Shown here piece by piece: positions 1 to 7,745 of a stretch of DNA of 43,421 bases (the stretch's first letter is position 1; each line of letters begins with the position of its first letter). This stretch comes from a virus, in the IMG/VR virus record IMGVR_UViG_3300008267_000239, positions 1 through 43,421 of that record. One strand, given 5' to 3'. A program made the position numbers and the translations under genes. The notes under the pieces are model-generated. The model was not told the DNA's origin. It ran no database searches and saw only the letters and a list, made by a program, of their open reading frames with translations.

Positions 1-102
1 ATTCGCAATATTGAGCAGTGGAGAGCTAAAGGTGGTATTGGTATTCATCACACAGATATAAATAAAACCTTAGCAGAGTTAGCTAAGTTAGGGCTAATCT
101 AA
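1..102 (+). CDS. C-terminal fragment of an unidentified protein
   Basis: The window opens inside a reading frame that runs 33 codons to a TAA at 100-102. The visible tail contains the stretch GGIGIHHTDINKTLAELAKL. This is too little to identify the protein. The next gene starts one base after the stop, so the fragment is probably the end of an operon partner. Confidence 0.6.
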   Translation: MRNIEQWRAKGGIGIHHTDINKTLAELAKLGLI

Positions 103-103
103 T

Positions 104-337
104 ATGTTAATCGATCCAAATAGGTTAGTGTCTTGGCAGGAGTTTGTACAAATTCCTCATGTTAAGAGATTGTCTATAAATGAGCAAGTCGCTCAGTATA
201 ATCAGTATACAATCCAGTTTAATATAATCAGAGCTCAGATGCTTAATAGAGGTTCTGGACCTTTTGGATATTTATTACAAGAAAATCTTGCGTATTTGAC
301 TCAAGAAAATAGCGCTAAAATAATAATAAAAAAATAA
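104..337 (+). CDS. Small hypothetical protein (77 aa)
   Basis: ATG at 104 lies one base after the previous stop, and the TAA overlaps the next ATG by one base, so this is a tightly coupled operon member. The protein is soluble-looking, Gln/Asn-rich, and has no signal peptide or membrane segment. The N-terminus begins MLIDPNRLVSWQEF. I do not recognise a family. Its position just before a fibre-like gene suggests a small virion or assembly protein, but that is inference. Confidence 0.6.
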   Translation: MLIDPNRLVSWQEFVQIPHVKRLSINEQVAQYNQYTIQFNIIRAQMLNRGSGPFGYLLQENLAYLTQENSAKIIIKK

Positions 338-933
338 TGTCAGCATACCCAGATTTACCAATATCTCAATTACCTGCAGCAGGTGCTTTAGATGGAACAG
401 AGTTATTTGCAGTAGTTCAGGATGGTGTAACAAAGTATACCTCAGCTGTTGGTGTATTCAGTGGTTACCAAAGTTTACACACTAATTATGGAGCTTTCTG
501 CTCGACTGGATCTCAAACAAACCCTAGTCCAAATGTATCTCGTTCAATGCAGCTGGAGACAACTGAACATACCAGCGGTGTGTATGTTGTTTCTGGTAGT
601 AGAATAACAGTCGCTAATCCAGGAGTGTATAATCTACAATTCTCAGCCCAATTAGAAAAAACAGACAGTGGTGCTGATACTGTTTATATTTGGTTTAAGA
701 AAAACGGAACAAATGTTCCTCGTTCAAACACCGCAGTGGATGTATTGAAACAAGCGGGTGGTCGGGGTAAGTTTGTTGCTGCTTGGAACTACGTAGATAC
801 TTTTAATGCTGGAGACTATATCGAAATTATATGGCAATCTGATGATACCAATATGCAACTAGCTTATGACCCGGCAGCAGGTAATTTCCCATCAATCCCC
901 TCAGTAATAGCAACAATGACTCAAGTAGCATGA
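337..933 (+). CDS. C1q/TNF-like virion fibre protein
   Basis: This 198-residue protein has two visible parts. Residues ~5-35 (ISQLPAAGALDGTELFAVVQ) match the short N-terminal segment seen in many phage tail-fibre and virion proteins. Residues ~70-198 resemble a C1q-like jelly roll: an ITVANPGVYNLQFSAQL strand pair, a WFKKNGTNVP turn, then AGDYIEIIW and a C-terminal PSVIATMTQV strand. Such domains trimerise and sit at receptor-binding tips or as head decoration. There is no signal peptide. The stop overlaps the next gene's ATG (ATGA at 930-933). The fold call is from pattern only, with no alignment run. Confidence 0.7.
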   Translation: MSAYPDLPISQLPAAGALDGTELFAVVQDGVTKYTSAVGVFSGYQSLHTNYGAFCSTGSQTNPSPNVSRSMQLETTEHTSGVYVVSGSRITVANPGVYNLQFSAQLEKTDSGADTVYIWFKKNGTNVPRSNTAVDVLKQAGGRGKFVAAWNYVDTFNAGDYIEIIWQSDDTNMQLAYDPAAGNFPSIPSVIATMTQVA

Positions 934-1490
934 TCAAACTCAGAGACATATTAAACGAAATTGCAAAACCTTTTGGCGATCGTTTTGGCAAGAAGCGTTG
1001 GGTAAACCTATCCACATCAGACATTGACGCTTATGCGGATGAGATTGCTGAACTTATAGTTGGTGCATACGCTAGTAAGGGAGGGAACTTTGAAGTTTCT
1101 AATGGTGATGATCTTAGAAAAAGCGATGTGAAATATTGGATTGCTGACGATGTTGATGAGGATCCAAATGCAGATGCTGCACTAGGTGGTAGAGAGACTA
1201 CATATGGAGTTAAAATGACTATGATGGGGCAGGATGGTAGTCCTGAAGGAAAGCAAGCGGCAATGTTTAAAATGCTACAGCTGATGAAGACGCGAGGATT
1301 TTACGCTGAGTTAGATTTAGTGTTAGCTCAAAAACTAAACATACCAACTATTAAGGATCTTGATACGATTAAGCAGGTTTTAGCTGGTAAGGAGCTTAAA
1401 GACTATAATGCAAGCACTGGTGAATATACTCGTCTAGTGTCTGGTGCACATATGCATAAGAAAGTACTTGTGGGGGTTCCCAAAGTATAA
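930..1490 (+). CDS. Hypothetical protein with capsid-targeting-like N-terminus
   Basis: This 186-residue protein starts MIKLRDILNEIAKP. The first eleven residues resemble the T4 internal-protein capsid-targeting sequence (MKTYQEFIAEA), including an (I/L)-x-E site of the kind cut by the T4 gp21 prohead protease (ILNE at residues 7-10). The same style of N-terminus occurs on the gene at 11199-11951. The body is acidic and unrecognised, with an AALGGRETTYGVKMTMMGQDG stretch near the middle. It starts in a 4-base overlap with the fibre-like gene and is followed by a terminator hairpin. Packaging into the head is inference. Confidence 0.6.
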   Translation: MIKLRDILNEIAKPFGDRFGKKRWVNLSTSDIDAYADEIAELIVGAYASKGGNFEVSNGDDLRKSDVKYWIADDVDEDPNADAALGGRETTYGVKMTMMGQDGSPEGKQAAMFKMLQLMKTRGFYAELDLVLAQKLNIPTIKDLDTIKQVLAGKELKDYNASTGEYTRLVSGAHMHKKVLVGVPKV

Positions 1491-1524
1491 AGAGACGGCT
1501 TAGGACCGTATAGCTTCGGCTATT

Positions 1525-1565
1525 GAAACCATTCAAGTGTCGCTACCTGGATGGTTTCTTTATTT
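1525..1565 (+). terminator. Rho-independent terminator after the first operon
   Basis: GAAACCAT (1525-1532) pairs with ATGGTTTC (1551-1558) and is followed by TTTATTT. It lies 35 bases after the stop of the 930-1490 gene and just before a TATTTATA promoter candidate. It therefore separates two transcription units. Confidence 0.75.
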
Positions 1566-1571
1566 GCGGCC

Positions 1572-1579
1572 TATTTATA
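1572..1579 (+). promoter_or_regulatory. Late-promoter candidate TATTTATA
   Basis: TATTTATA sits 15 bases upstream of the ATG at 1595, directly after a terminator. It belongs to a recurrent set of TATTTAT(A/T) octamers at unit starts across the window. Confidence 0.6.
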
Positions 1580-1594
1580 TATAAAGAAGCTTTA

Positions 1595-2002
1595 ATGAAA
1601 AAGAAACTCAAAGAAGGTGCAATGTCTGAGCTAGATATCCTGGCACAAGAATCATCTACATTCGAATCATTTTTACAGCGTGTTAAAGAGGACTTCCCTC
1701 AGATCGCTGCTGATCTTAACAACCCAAATGTTCGCAGTTTCTTGGAAAACTTATATGAAGATTCCAAAGATATGATGGAATCAAAGCTAGACATTAAAAG
1801 AATGATCCGTGAGGAGTTAGCTGCTGCGCTAGGCGAAGCTGCAAATCCAGAGTTAGATAAGATGGTTGATCGCTTTGTAAAGGGTTTGGCTACCAAGTAT
1901 TCTTACAAAGATTCAGACGCTGTTATGGCGATTTTTGAAGCTCTAAAGCGTCTAAATCTAATTGATAACACCGTTAATTACAAGGCCGGTACTCGTCTAT
2001 AA
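1595..2002 (+). CDS. Alpha-helical hypothetical protein (135 aa)
   Basis: The protein begins MKKKLKEGAMSELDILAQES. I chose ATG 1595 rather than an upstream in-frame ATG at 1523, because a terminator (1525-1565) and a promoter candidate (1572-1579) lie between them. ATG 1622 (MSELD) is also possible. The sequence looks almost entirely helical and charged, with no membrane segment. I do not recognise the family. The next gene begins one base after its stop, so the two are probably translationally coupled. Confidence 0.6.
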   Translation: MKKKLKEGAMSELDILAQESSTFESFLQRVKEDFPQIAADLNNPNVRSFLENLYEDSKDMMESKLDIKRMIREELAAALGEAANPELDKMVDRFVKGLATKYSYKDSDAVMAIFEALKRLNLIDNTVNYKAGTRL

Positions 2003-2003
2003 C

Positions 2004-2795
2004 ATGCCTGAAGTTAGAGGATATTTTCACCCCGAATCTTGTTTCGCTACTATAGCGGAGTGGGAAGCTGTTGCTAAAGAATTTCTAGCTTTACAGAAAA
2101 AGGGTAAAGATGTTCGTGGAGGTATCTTGGATCAAGATCCTAAGTTAGCTGAGTTAATTATGAAGTATTTTAGCTTTCAGCTTTATACTGAAACACAGCG
2201 TTGGGACTTATTAACACAAAAAAATGTTCTTGACTTTATAGAAGACTTTGTCAATCATAGGGTGTGGGGACTTCGTAGAGAATACGAAACTTATTTCTTT
2301 AATGATGGTGACGATCGATCTTTTATCGATACCGTTAAAATAGCATATTTTTACTCGAGAGGCGATATGGAGCCCTATGTGTTGCTGGACGATCCATTTG
2401 TCACAGCTGTCTATGGATCGACAACACAACGAGTAGTAACCCTGCATTGGACAGACGAGCAGGGTTTAATAAATCTTCAAGATAGCATCAATCAAAACCA
2501 CACATATGCTATCAGCACATTCACCAAACAATGGAAACCTTTTTTCAGAAAGGAGAGTAATATTCTATTAAAACTTGAAGGTGAATTGCGTGGTGCTTTT
2601 AAGAGTGATGTAAAGAGTTATGCAACCGATCGTGGCAATAGAGCTGTGAATATGTATCGTTTGGCTTATCCTGGTGGTAAGACTAATATGTGTTTAAATG
2701 CTGAGGATTGTACGGGTGGAGCAACTTCTTTATGGAATGAGGTTATAGTAAAACCAACTAAACTATTATCGTTTAAACGCATTCAAAAATACTAA
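2004..2795 (+). CDS. Hypothetical protein (263 aa)
   Basis: ATG 2004 (MPEVRGYFHPESCF) lies one base after the preceding stop. An in-frame upstream start at 1962 would overlap the previous gene by 41 bases and is less likely. The protein is soluble and rich in aromatic and charged residues, with a Cys-containing C-terminal segment (PGGKTNMCLNAEDCTGG). I see no recognisable catalytic motif. It is the last gene before a hairpin and a tandem promoter. Function unknown. Confidence 0.6.
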   Translation: MPEVRGYFHPESCFATIAEWEAVAKEFLALQKKGKDVRGGILDQDPKLAELIMKYFSFQLYTETQRWDLLTQKNVLDFIEDFVNHRVWGLRREYETYFFNDGDDRSFIDTVKIAYFYSRGDMEPYVLLDDPFVTAVYGSTTQRVVTLHWTDEQGLINLQDSINQNHTYAISTFTKQWKPFFRKESNILLKLEGELRGAFKSDVKSYATDRGNRAVNMYRLAYPGGKTNMCLNAEDCTGGATSLWNEVIVKPTKLLSFKRIQKY

Positions 2796-2810
2796 CCAAC
2801 GTCGTTGGTT
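2794..2810 (+). terminator. Terminator-like hairpin
   Basis: AACCAAC (2794-2800) and GTTGGTT (2804-2810) form a 7-bp stem with a GTC loop, overlapping the stop codon of the previous gene. The U-tract is poor, so termination may be partial or factor-assisted. Confidence 0.45.
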
Positions 2811-2813
2811 GCA

Positions 2814-2847
2814 TATTTATAGGCAAGTTTCTAGTTTTGTATTTATA
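2814..2847 (+). promoter_or_regulatory. Tandem late-promoter candidates
   Basis: There are two TATTTATA octamers, at 2814-2821 and 2840-2847, each followed by GG. They precede the long secreted-protein operon starting at 2891. This is the only unit in the window with two copies, which would suit strong or double initiation. Confidence 0.6.
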
Positions 2848-2890
2848 GGGTTACGCATGAGGTTTCGTGTGAATATTCAAATTACAAACT

Positions 2891-4807
2891 ATGAAAAAAT
2901 ACTTACTTTCCCTTGTCCTCGCCTTTGTAAGCGTATTCGCAATGGCGCAATCAGGACCGCCAGCTCCCGGTAGTGGCATTTACGCATTATTAGACACCAC
3001 CTACGATGTAGGTACTTTTACTCAAGGCGTTTCTCATGCTAGAATCACATTGAAAAATTCAACAGCTACTAAATACACAGCTGTTCAATTTCGTGTTTTC
3101 TACGATAAAAACGCATTCTCTAACGCTTCAGTTGCATTGGTTGGATCCTCAACTAACTTGGATCTACAGCAAGTAGTTAACACAACTCAAGGGTATGTTA
3201 CCATTACTTTGGTATATACTGGTTCGAGTTCTACCTACACTTTAGCTGATGGAGAAACTTTTGATATCACATTCACTCACGTAACTGGAACTTCGTTCTA
3301 TGCTTTAGGTGCAATTGCAAACCTAACCTGGACTCCGGTAGTTGGATACTCATATCCACAAGTTGCAGCTGAACAAAGCGGTGCAGATACCACACTTACC
3401 TTATACAGCTACGGTGGTCAATGGGTTCAACCAGAGCTTAACTTCCATGGTACATTTACTAACGTAACTGGTACAGCTGCTAAAAACCTAACTCTAGCTT
3501 TAGAAAAGAAGGTTAAAACTGGATCAACTTGGTCTACTCACGACACATATGTAACAGATATTAACGGAGACTTCTCCTTTACAGAGATCATTGATACCAC
3601 TTATTACGATGTGCGCTTAGCAATTAAAGGTGATACAATGGGTGTAGGAAACGTTATTTCAACAGCCGATGCACAGTTAGTTAATCAATGGGTAATTGGT
3701 GGTGCGACTCCATCAGGATGGAATTACTATTCTGGAGATGTTAATGGTGATAACAACTTGACTATCTCAGATGCTTGGGGTGTATTTGGTAGAATTTCTG
3801 GTAGATTCTCAGTATGGCCAAACAGTGTTAAGGATGTTAAATTCTTTACAGTATCTGAATACAACACTATCACTGGTACTCCTGCGACAAACTACACTTC
3901 AACAATTGCCGGTGTAACTAACTTCTACTATCCAATTTTACCAGGTCAACCTGACTCAGTAACCTACTACGTTCTTGTACCTGGTGATGCTAATGGAACA
4001 GGATATCATATGGCACGTACGACTCCAATCGAAGTACTTATCACTCCACAACCTGGTATCGAACACCAAATCTATAACGTGATCGATAACAGAGTTCAAT
4101 ACGATTTTCCAGCTCCAACTATCGAAATCAATGTACCTAGATTATCTGTGCAAGAGGGTAATTTGGTGAACATTCCAGTTAAATTAATGTCGAATGGTAT
4201 TAGCTTATCTGCGATGCAATTCGGATTAGAATATAATGACACTCTATTAGAATTTAAAGGTATCGTTGCCTCACAAGCTGCTCAAAAATGGTTGACATAC
4301 GTTAACCCAATGGATAGCAGAGTTGATTGGGGTGGCTTTGATAAAACTAACAATGAGAACCCAATCAACGATGGATCTACTGTAGTAACAATGCAATTTT
4401 TGGCTTTGAAACCCCAACTAGATTGGGGTGTAAGCCCACTTTGGACAACTGAAAAGTTTGCTGGTGATATATTGTCTAAAGACCTAAACATCACACCTGC
4501 AAACGGAGTACTGCAAGTGTATAAGATGATTGGTGGTACTATCTTAAATGCAAACACAATGGAAGTATACCCTAACCCAACTACTGATAAAATTGTTATT
4601 GGGTTTAAGGTAACTGAGCGTACTAGAGGTTCTATTAAAGTGTACGACTTAAACGGAAAGCTTTATATGACTGTTATGGATTCAGATATTCCAGAAGGTC
4701 AATACAAATACTCAGCTGACTTAGGACAATTATCAGCTGGTGTATACTTAACAACTTTGGTTATGGAGAATGGAAAATTTATTTCAAAACAGGTAATTAA
4801 ACAATAA
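2891..4807 (+). CDS. Secreted cohesin/dockerin-like protein with T9SS C-terminal sorting domain
   Basis: This 638-residue protein has, in order: signal peptide 1-19 (cleavage near AMA-Q); a cohesin-like beta domain ~30-170; a beta module ~180-250; a dockerin-like calcium loop ~283-296 (DVNGDNNLTISDA); a linker module ~310-400; a second cohesin-like domain ~409-545 (VNIPVKLMSNGISLSAMQFGLEY is typical); and a Por-type T9SS sorting domain ~557-638. The last begins MEVYPNPTTDK, contains IKVYDLNGK and LSAGVYL, and ends in a Lys-rich tail. Such a tail routes proteins through the Bacteroidetes type IX secretion system to the cell surface. It is first in an operon with CsgG-like, barrel and lectin genes. 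A phage gene with a T9SS signal is unusual. It probably acts on the infected cell's surface rather than in the virion. Confidence 0.85.
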   Translation: MKKYLLSLVLAFVSVFAMAQSGPPAPGSGIYALLDTTYDVGTFTQGVSHARITLKNSTATKYTAVQFRVFYDKNAFSNASVALVGSSTNLDLQQVVNTTQGYVTITLVYTGSSSTYTLADGETFDITFTHVTGTSFYALGAIANLTWTPVVGYSYPQVAAEQSGADTTLTLYSYGGQWVQPELNFHGTFTNVTGTAAKNLTLALEKKVKTGSTWSTHDTYVTDINGDFSFTEIIDTTYYDVRLAIKGDTMGVGNVISTADAQLVNQWVIGGATPSGWNYYSGDVNGDNNLTISDAWGVFGRISGRFSVWPNSVKDVKFFTVSEYNTITGTPATNYTSTIAGVTNFYYPILPGQPDSVTYYVLVPGDANGTGYHMARTTPIEVLITPQPGIEHQIYNVIDNRVQYDFPAPTIEINVPRLSVQEGNLVNIPVKLMSNGISLSAMQFGLEYNDTLLEFKGIVASQAAQKWLTYVNPMDSRVDWGGFDKTNNENPINDGSTVVTMQFLALKPQLDWGVSPLWTTEKFAGDILSKDLNITPANGVLQVYKMIGGTILNANTMEVYPNPTTDKIVIGFKVTERTRGSIKVYDLNGKLYMTVMDSDIPEGQYKYSADLGQLSAGVYLTTLVMENGKFISKQVIKQ

Positions 4808-4811
4808 ATCT

Positions 4812-5138
4812 ATGTCAGAAGAAACACAAGACCACAACGAGGGAACTTGGTCAGGGTTAAAGAAAACAATTGTAGGAACACTATCAACCGCTGTTTTAGC
4901 TGGTGGAACGTGGGTAACGACCACTCTATTTAGTGGTCACGATGACTCAAAAGAAGAGACAAAAACTGAGCAATCAGCTCCAGCTGCAGCTCCGGTTGTT
5001 ATCAACCTTGAGAACAACAACACCAATCAACAAAAACAATCAGGTGGTACTAATACCGTTATCAAAGAGCGTGTAGTAGAAAAACCAGCTGAAAAGAAAG
5101 AAGAGAAAAAATCAGAATCTGAGGATGCTCCTTGGTAA
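4812..5138 (+). CDS. Small single-TM protein with acidic/Lys-rich tail
   Basis: This 108-residue protein has a short charged N-terminus and one hydrophobic segment at ~18-40 (IVGTLSTAVLAGGTWVTTTL). It continues with an Ala/Pro- and Asn/Gln-rich stretch and a Glu/Lys-rich C-terminus. It precedes a two-TM holin candidate and could be a lysis accessory (holin-like or spanin-like) or a membrane anchor for the surface cassette. I cannot assign a family. It begins 4 bases after the T9SS gene. Confidence 0.6.
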   Translation: MSEETQDHNEGTWSGLKKTIVGTLSTAVLAGGTWVTTTLFSGHDDSKEETKTEQSAPAAAPVVINLENNNTNQQKQSGGTNTVIKERVVEKPAEKKEEKKSESEDAPW

Positions 5139-5167
5139 TTAAATTAAATAAACAAAAAACAAAAGCT

Positions 5168-5473
5168 ATGAAATTTTTAAAAAATCTATTTAGTGACAAC
5201 AACGACATCAACGAAAAATCAGTAGTTGGTTTCTTATCATTTGCATGTATGGTAGCAGCCTTAGTGGTTGATTTGATTACCGGTTGGATGGGTAAAGAAT
5301 TACTTATCAACGAGTATATCTTCGACGGCTTCCTAGTAATCACTCTAGGTTCATTTGGTATTGCTGCTGTAGATAAGTATGTAACTAAAAAAGCAGATAA
5401 CGACAAGCATAAGACTGAAGTTGAAAACGGTCTTCACGAAGAGCCACTACCTTACGACGAAAACGAAGGGTAA
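5168..5473 (+). CDS. Two-TM membrane protein, holin candidate
   Basis: I chose ATG 5168 (MKFLKNLFSDNNDINEK, 101 aa), preceded by an A-rich leader, over an in-frame TTG at 5132 that overlaps the previous gene. It has two predicted TM helices, ~20-41 (VVGFLSFACMVAALVVDLIT) and ~49-71, with a short turn and an acidic C-terminal tail. This topology, small size and a nearby endolysin fit a class II-like holin, as in small two-helix proteins of Bacteroidetes phages. The role is inferred. The stop overlaps the next start by one base. Confidence 0.6.
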   Translation: MKFLKNLFSDNNDINEKSVVGFLSFACMVAALVVDLITGWMGKELLINEYIFDGFLVITLGSFGIAAVDKYVTKKADNDKHKTEVENGLHEEPLPYDENEG

Positions 5474-6192
5474 TGAGATTCTTAATCCTATTTTTTGCAT
5501 TTGCATTAAACTTTAACTTGGCTATTGCTCAGGTCGGTACTATTAAGACCGAGCAATACCAAGCTGAGTTTGAAAAGAAGCAGGCAATAGACGCTCTGCC
5601 AGAATACACCGATACAATCCAAATTCCTATCCAACTTCTGAAGATTGGTATCAATGAGGAGTTGTATACAATGTATCCTGAGTTAAAGGACAAGCGTGTT
5701 GGTCTAGGTGTTACAAACATTGTACTTGAGTATCTTGAGTATACTAATCGTTTTGTATTCACTGAAGATAAGCTAGAGATCAAAGAGCGAATGGTTCAGC
5801 AATTCAAAGCCTCCGATAAAGGTTTTACAGAAAACAAAGTAGATGGAAGAGGTAAAATTAAACTAGCTAAGTACTTTGTTTATATCGAGGTTTATGATTT
5901 TTCTGTGAGTGAAGATGAGATCATTCGTGTTGCGGGTGAATCAAAAGTAACTCAAACAACAAGACTCGGTTTGCAGGTAAAGTTTGTAGATGCGGAGACG
6001 GGAGAGGTTATTGTCGGATCTGGATTGGGTGAAGCTACTACAGTAAAAACAGCTTCTATCCTTGATGGTGTAGATGATACGGAGATTAAATTTAACCAAT
6101 CTACAATAGGAATAACTACGAAGAAGTCTCTTGAGACAGCTTCATCTAGAATCGTAAGTAGATTAATAAAGAAGGGTGTATTCAAGAGTTGA
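5473..6192 (+). CDS. CsgG-like secreted/outer-membrane protein
   Basis: This 239-residue protein has a signal peptide at 1-19 (cleavage near AIA-Q) and a CsgG-family pattern over ~72-235. It shows RFVFTEDKLEIKERMVQQ, the LAKYFVYIEVYDF strand ('AdYll.g.v' in the family), LGLQVKFVDAETGEVIVGS ('lrlvDv.tGeil') and a final helix (ASSRIVSRLIKKG). CsgG forms the nonameric outer-membrane pore for curli export, and related proteins occur widely in Bacteroidetes. It lacks an obvious lipoprotein Cys after the signal peptide, unlike E. coli CsgG. It sits in an operon with three other exported proteins and a shortened paralogue at 8653. Assignment is by motif only. Confidence 0.65.
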   Translation: MRFLILFFAFALNFNLAIAQVGTIKTEQYQAEFEKKQAIDALPEYTDTIQIPIQLLKIGINEELYTMYPELKDKRVGLGVTNIVLEYLEYTNRFVFTEDKLEIKERMVQQFKASDKGFTENKVDGRGKIKLAKYFVYIEVYDFSVSEDEIIRVAGESKVTQTTRLGLQVKFVDAETGEVIVGSGLGEATTVKTASILDGVDDTEIKFNQSTIGITTKKSLETASSRIVSRLIKKGVFKS

Positions 6193-7745
6193 AAATAAAA
6201 ATACTAATACTGATTTCTATTGTATTAGGTGCCTTAACGTCTGTTAGCGCGCAGTCATTTTCCTATAGCTATACCGACCCTTGTACTGGTATTACAAAAA
6301 GCATAGCAGTGCCTTCTAACGGAGTCACTGTTTCTTATTATGGGCAAGTTAATACATTTGCACCTGGTGATTTTTATAGTGGGGTGTTTGAGTCTTGGAC
6401 AAACACAGTGTATGCTTCCTTTGGTGGAGTGAATCCGTGTGCTAGTGTTGTAGGCATGCCAACAGCAACTAATGTAGCTCAATCCACAGCTATAAACTTT
6501 ATCGGTCAAGTAAACTCGCTCTCAGCAATTGCAGACTTATCTTCTAGTCTGAGTGCTGTTGGCGGAACAAATATGTTAGGTGGTGTTGCAGGAAGTGCAA
6601 CAAATTCTAGCGGTAATGGTGGTGATAATAAATCTAATAATAGGAATAATAATGGAAGTAATAACAGCAATTCTGGTAGTGGTACCTCTGGCGCTAATAA
6701 TAACAATAGCGGTAGTACAAGTGGTAATGGATCTAATGGTGGGTCTCAGGGCCAAGAAGGTTCGCAAGGCTCGTCTGAAACATCTCAAGGAACTAACGGC
6801 TCAAGCGGAAGCGGAGGAACTGGAACTGGAAGCGAAAGCGGAGGTAGTGGTTCAGGTTCTGGAGAGGGTACCGGTACAAGCGGAAGTGGAAGTACTACAA
6901 GCGGCTCAGGATCCGGATCGGGTAGCTCGAGTGGCTCGTCTGGTAGCGGAACAGGAACGGGGACACAAACAACAGAAACGTCGTCGTCAGAGGGTGGAGG
7001 TAAAACAAACATCTTAGGAGGTTCTGTTAGTTCGGTTGGTGGATCGTCAGGAACTAGTGGTGGATCTGGAGGAAGTAAGGGTGCTGCTGCTACTGCAAAG
7101 AATGGTAATAGACCATCCATTCTAGCTTCAAGCGACTTTGTTGGATTCAATTTCAAGAACTCAGATGTCACCTTTGGAAGTAAAGTCACTGGTGGTTATA
7201 CCGCCATGAGATGGGATGGTAAGAGAGCTAGTGGTATTACAGCGGATTACACTAGTGCTCTTAAAGGACCTAACTTTACTGGCTTCTACGCAAACATAGC
7301 TAAGAAAAGAATTGATCTAATATCTGGTACAGTAACTCTAGGTTTTGATAAGCAGAGGTCTGCATATGGAACCTTAGCGTTAGGTCAGATGTGGACACTT
7401 GGTAAAAAGAAAAAAGCTAAAGCTGTTTATATGCTTACCGGATCATGGGGTAATGTGTATGGTACGCCATTTGTTGGTACAGCTGTGATAACTGGTGGAA
7501 TGTATGACTTAAAAATCGGTAAAAGGATCGATATTAAGTTAATGGGATTATACGTATATGCGCCGTATGTTAGCTACTATAATGATATCTTACTCAAATC
7601 GCCACACGTAGTGTTGCCGATTGTTGGTACAAACATTGGTGTGACTAAGAGGTTTAAGATTAATATAAATGGTGGTGGAGCTTGGGCAATTGGTGAAAGT
7701 ACTTTGAATTACACAGTAATGATGGGTACAAGATTATTGCTATGA
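6189..7745 (+). CDS. Secreted protein: Gly/Ser/Asn linker plus predicted outer-membrane beta-barrel
   Basis: This 518-residue protein starts at a TTG overlapping the previous TGA (TTGA at 6189-6192). It has a signal peptide at 1-21 (SVSA-Q) and a short N-terminal domain with two Cys (DPCTGIT and NPCASVV). A low-complexity Gly/Ser/Asn/Thr segment covers ~135-300. The C-terminal ~200 residues have alternating hydrophobic/polar strands with aromatic ends, ending TVMMGTRLLL, as expected of an 8-stranded outer-membrane barrel. The likely picture is a barrel anchor in the host outer membrane with a flexible tether displaying the N-terminal domain. I do not recognise a named family. It is flanked by CsgG-like and lectin genes in the same operon. 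Confidence 0.7.
   Translation: MKIKILILISIVLGALTSVSAQSFSYSYTDPCTGITKSIAVPSNGVTVSYYGQVNTFAPGDFYSGVFESWTNTVYASFGGVNPCASVVGMPTATNVAQSTAINFIGQVNSLSAIADLSSSLSAVGGTNMLGGVAGSATNSSGNGGDNKSNNRNNNGSNNSNSGSGTSGANNNNSGSTSGNGSNGGSQGQEGSQGSSETSQGTNGSSGSGGTGTGSESGGSGSGSGEGTGTSGSGSTTSGSGSGSGSSSGSSGSGTGTGTQTTETSSSEGGGKTNILGGSVSSVGGSSGTSGGSGGSKGAAATAKNGNRPSILASSDFVGFNFKNSDVTFGSKVTGGYTAMRWDGKRASGITADYTSALKGPNFTGFYANIAKKRIDLISGTVTLGFDKQRSAYGTLALGQMWTLGKKKKAKAVYMLTGSWGNVYGTPFVGTAVITGGMYDLKIGKRIDIKLMGLYVYAPYVSYYNDILLKSPHVVLPIVGTNIGVTKRFKININGGGAWAIGESTLNYTVMMGTRLLL
6597..7090 (+). repeat. Low-complexity Gly/Ser/Asn-coding tract
   Basis: Imperfect GGN/AGN codon repeats encode an Asn-rich stretch (about 6630-6720) followed by a Gly-Ser-rich stretch. 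The tract gives long open frames on the other strand and frame that are composition artefacts. It is likely prone to length variation by slippage. Confidence 0.7.

Noticed and set aside
1523-1594. N-terminal extension of the gene now called from 1595
   Set aside because: A terminator hairpin (1525-1565) and a promoter octamer (1572-1579) lie inside the extension.
5132-5167. TTG start for the holin candidate
   Set aside because: It overlaps the previous gene and is followed by an A-rich leader and a good ATG at 5168.
6506-7189. Long Pro/Leu-rich frames on the minus strand and a Val/Ala-rich frame on the plus strand
   Set aside because: They are composition shadows of the Gly/Ser-coding tract in the real gene.
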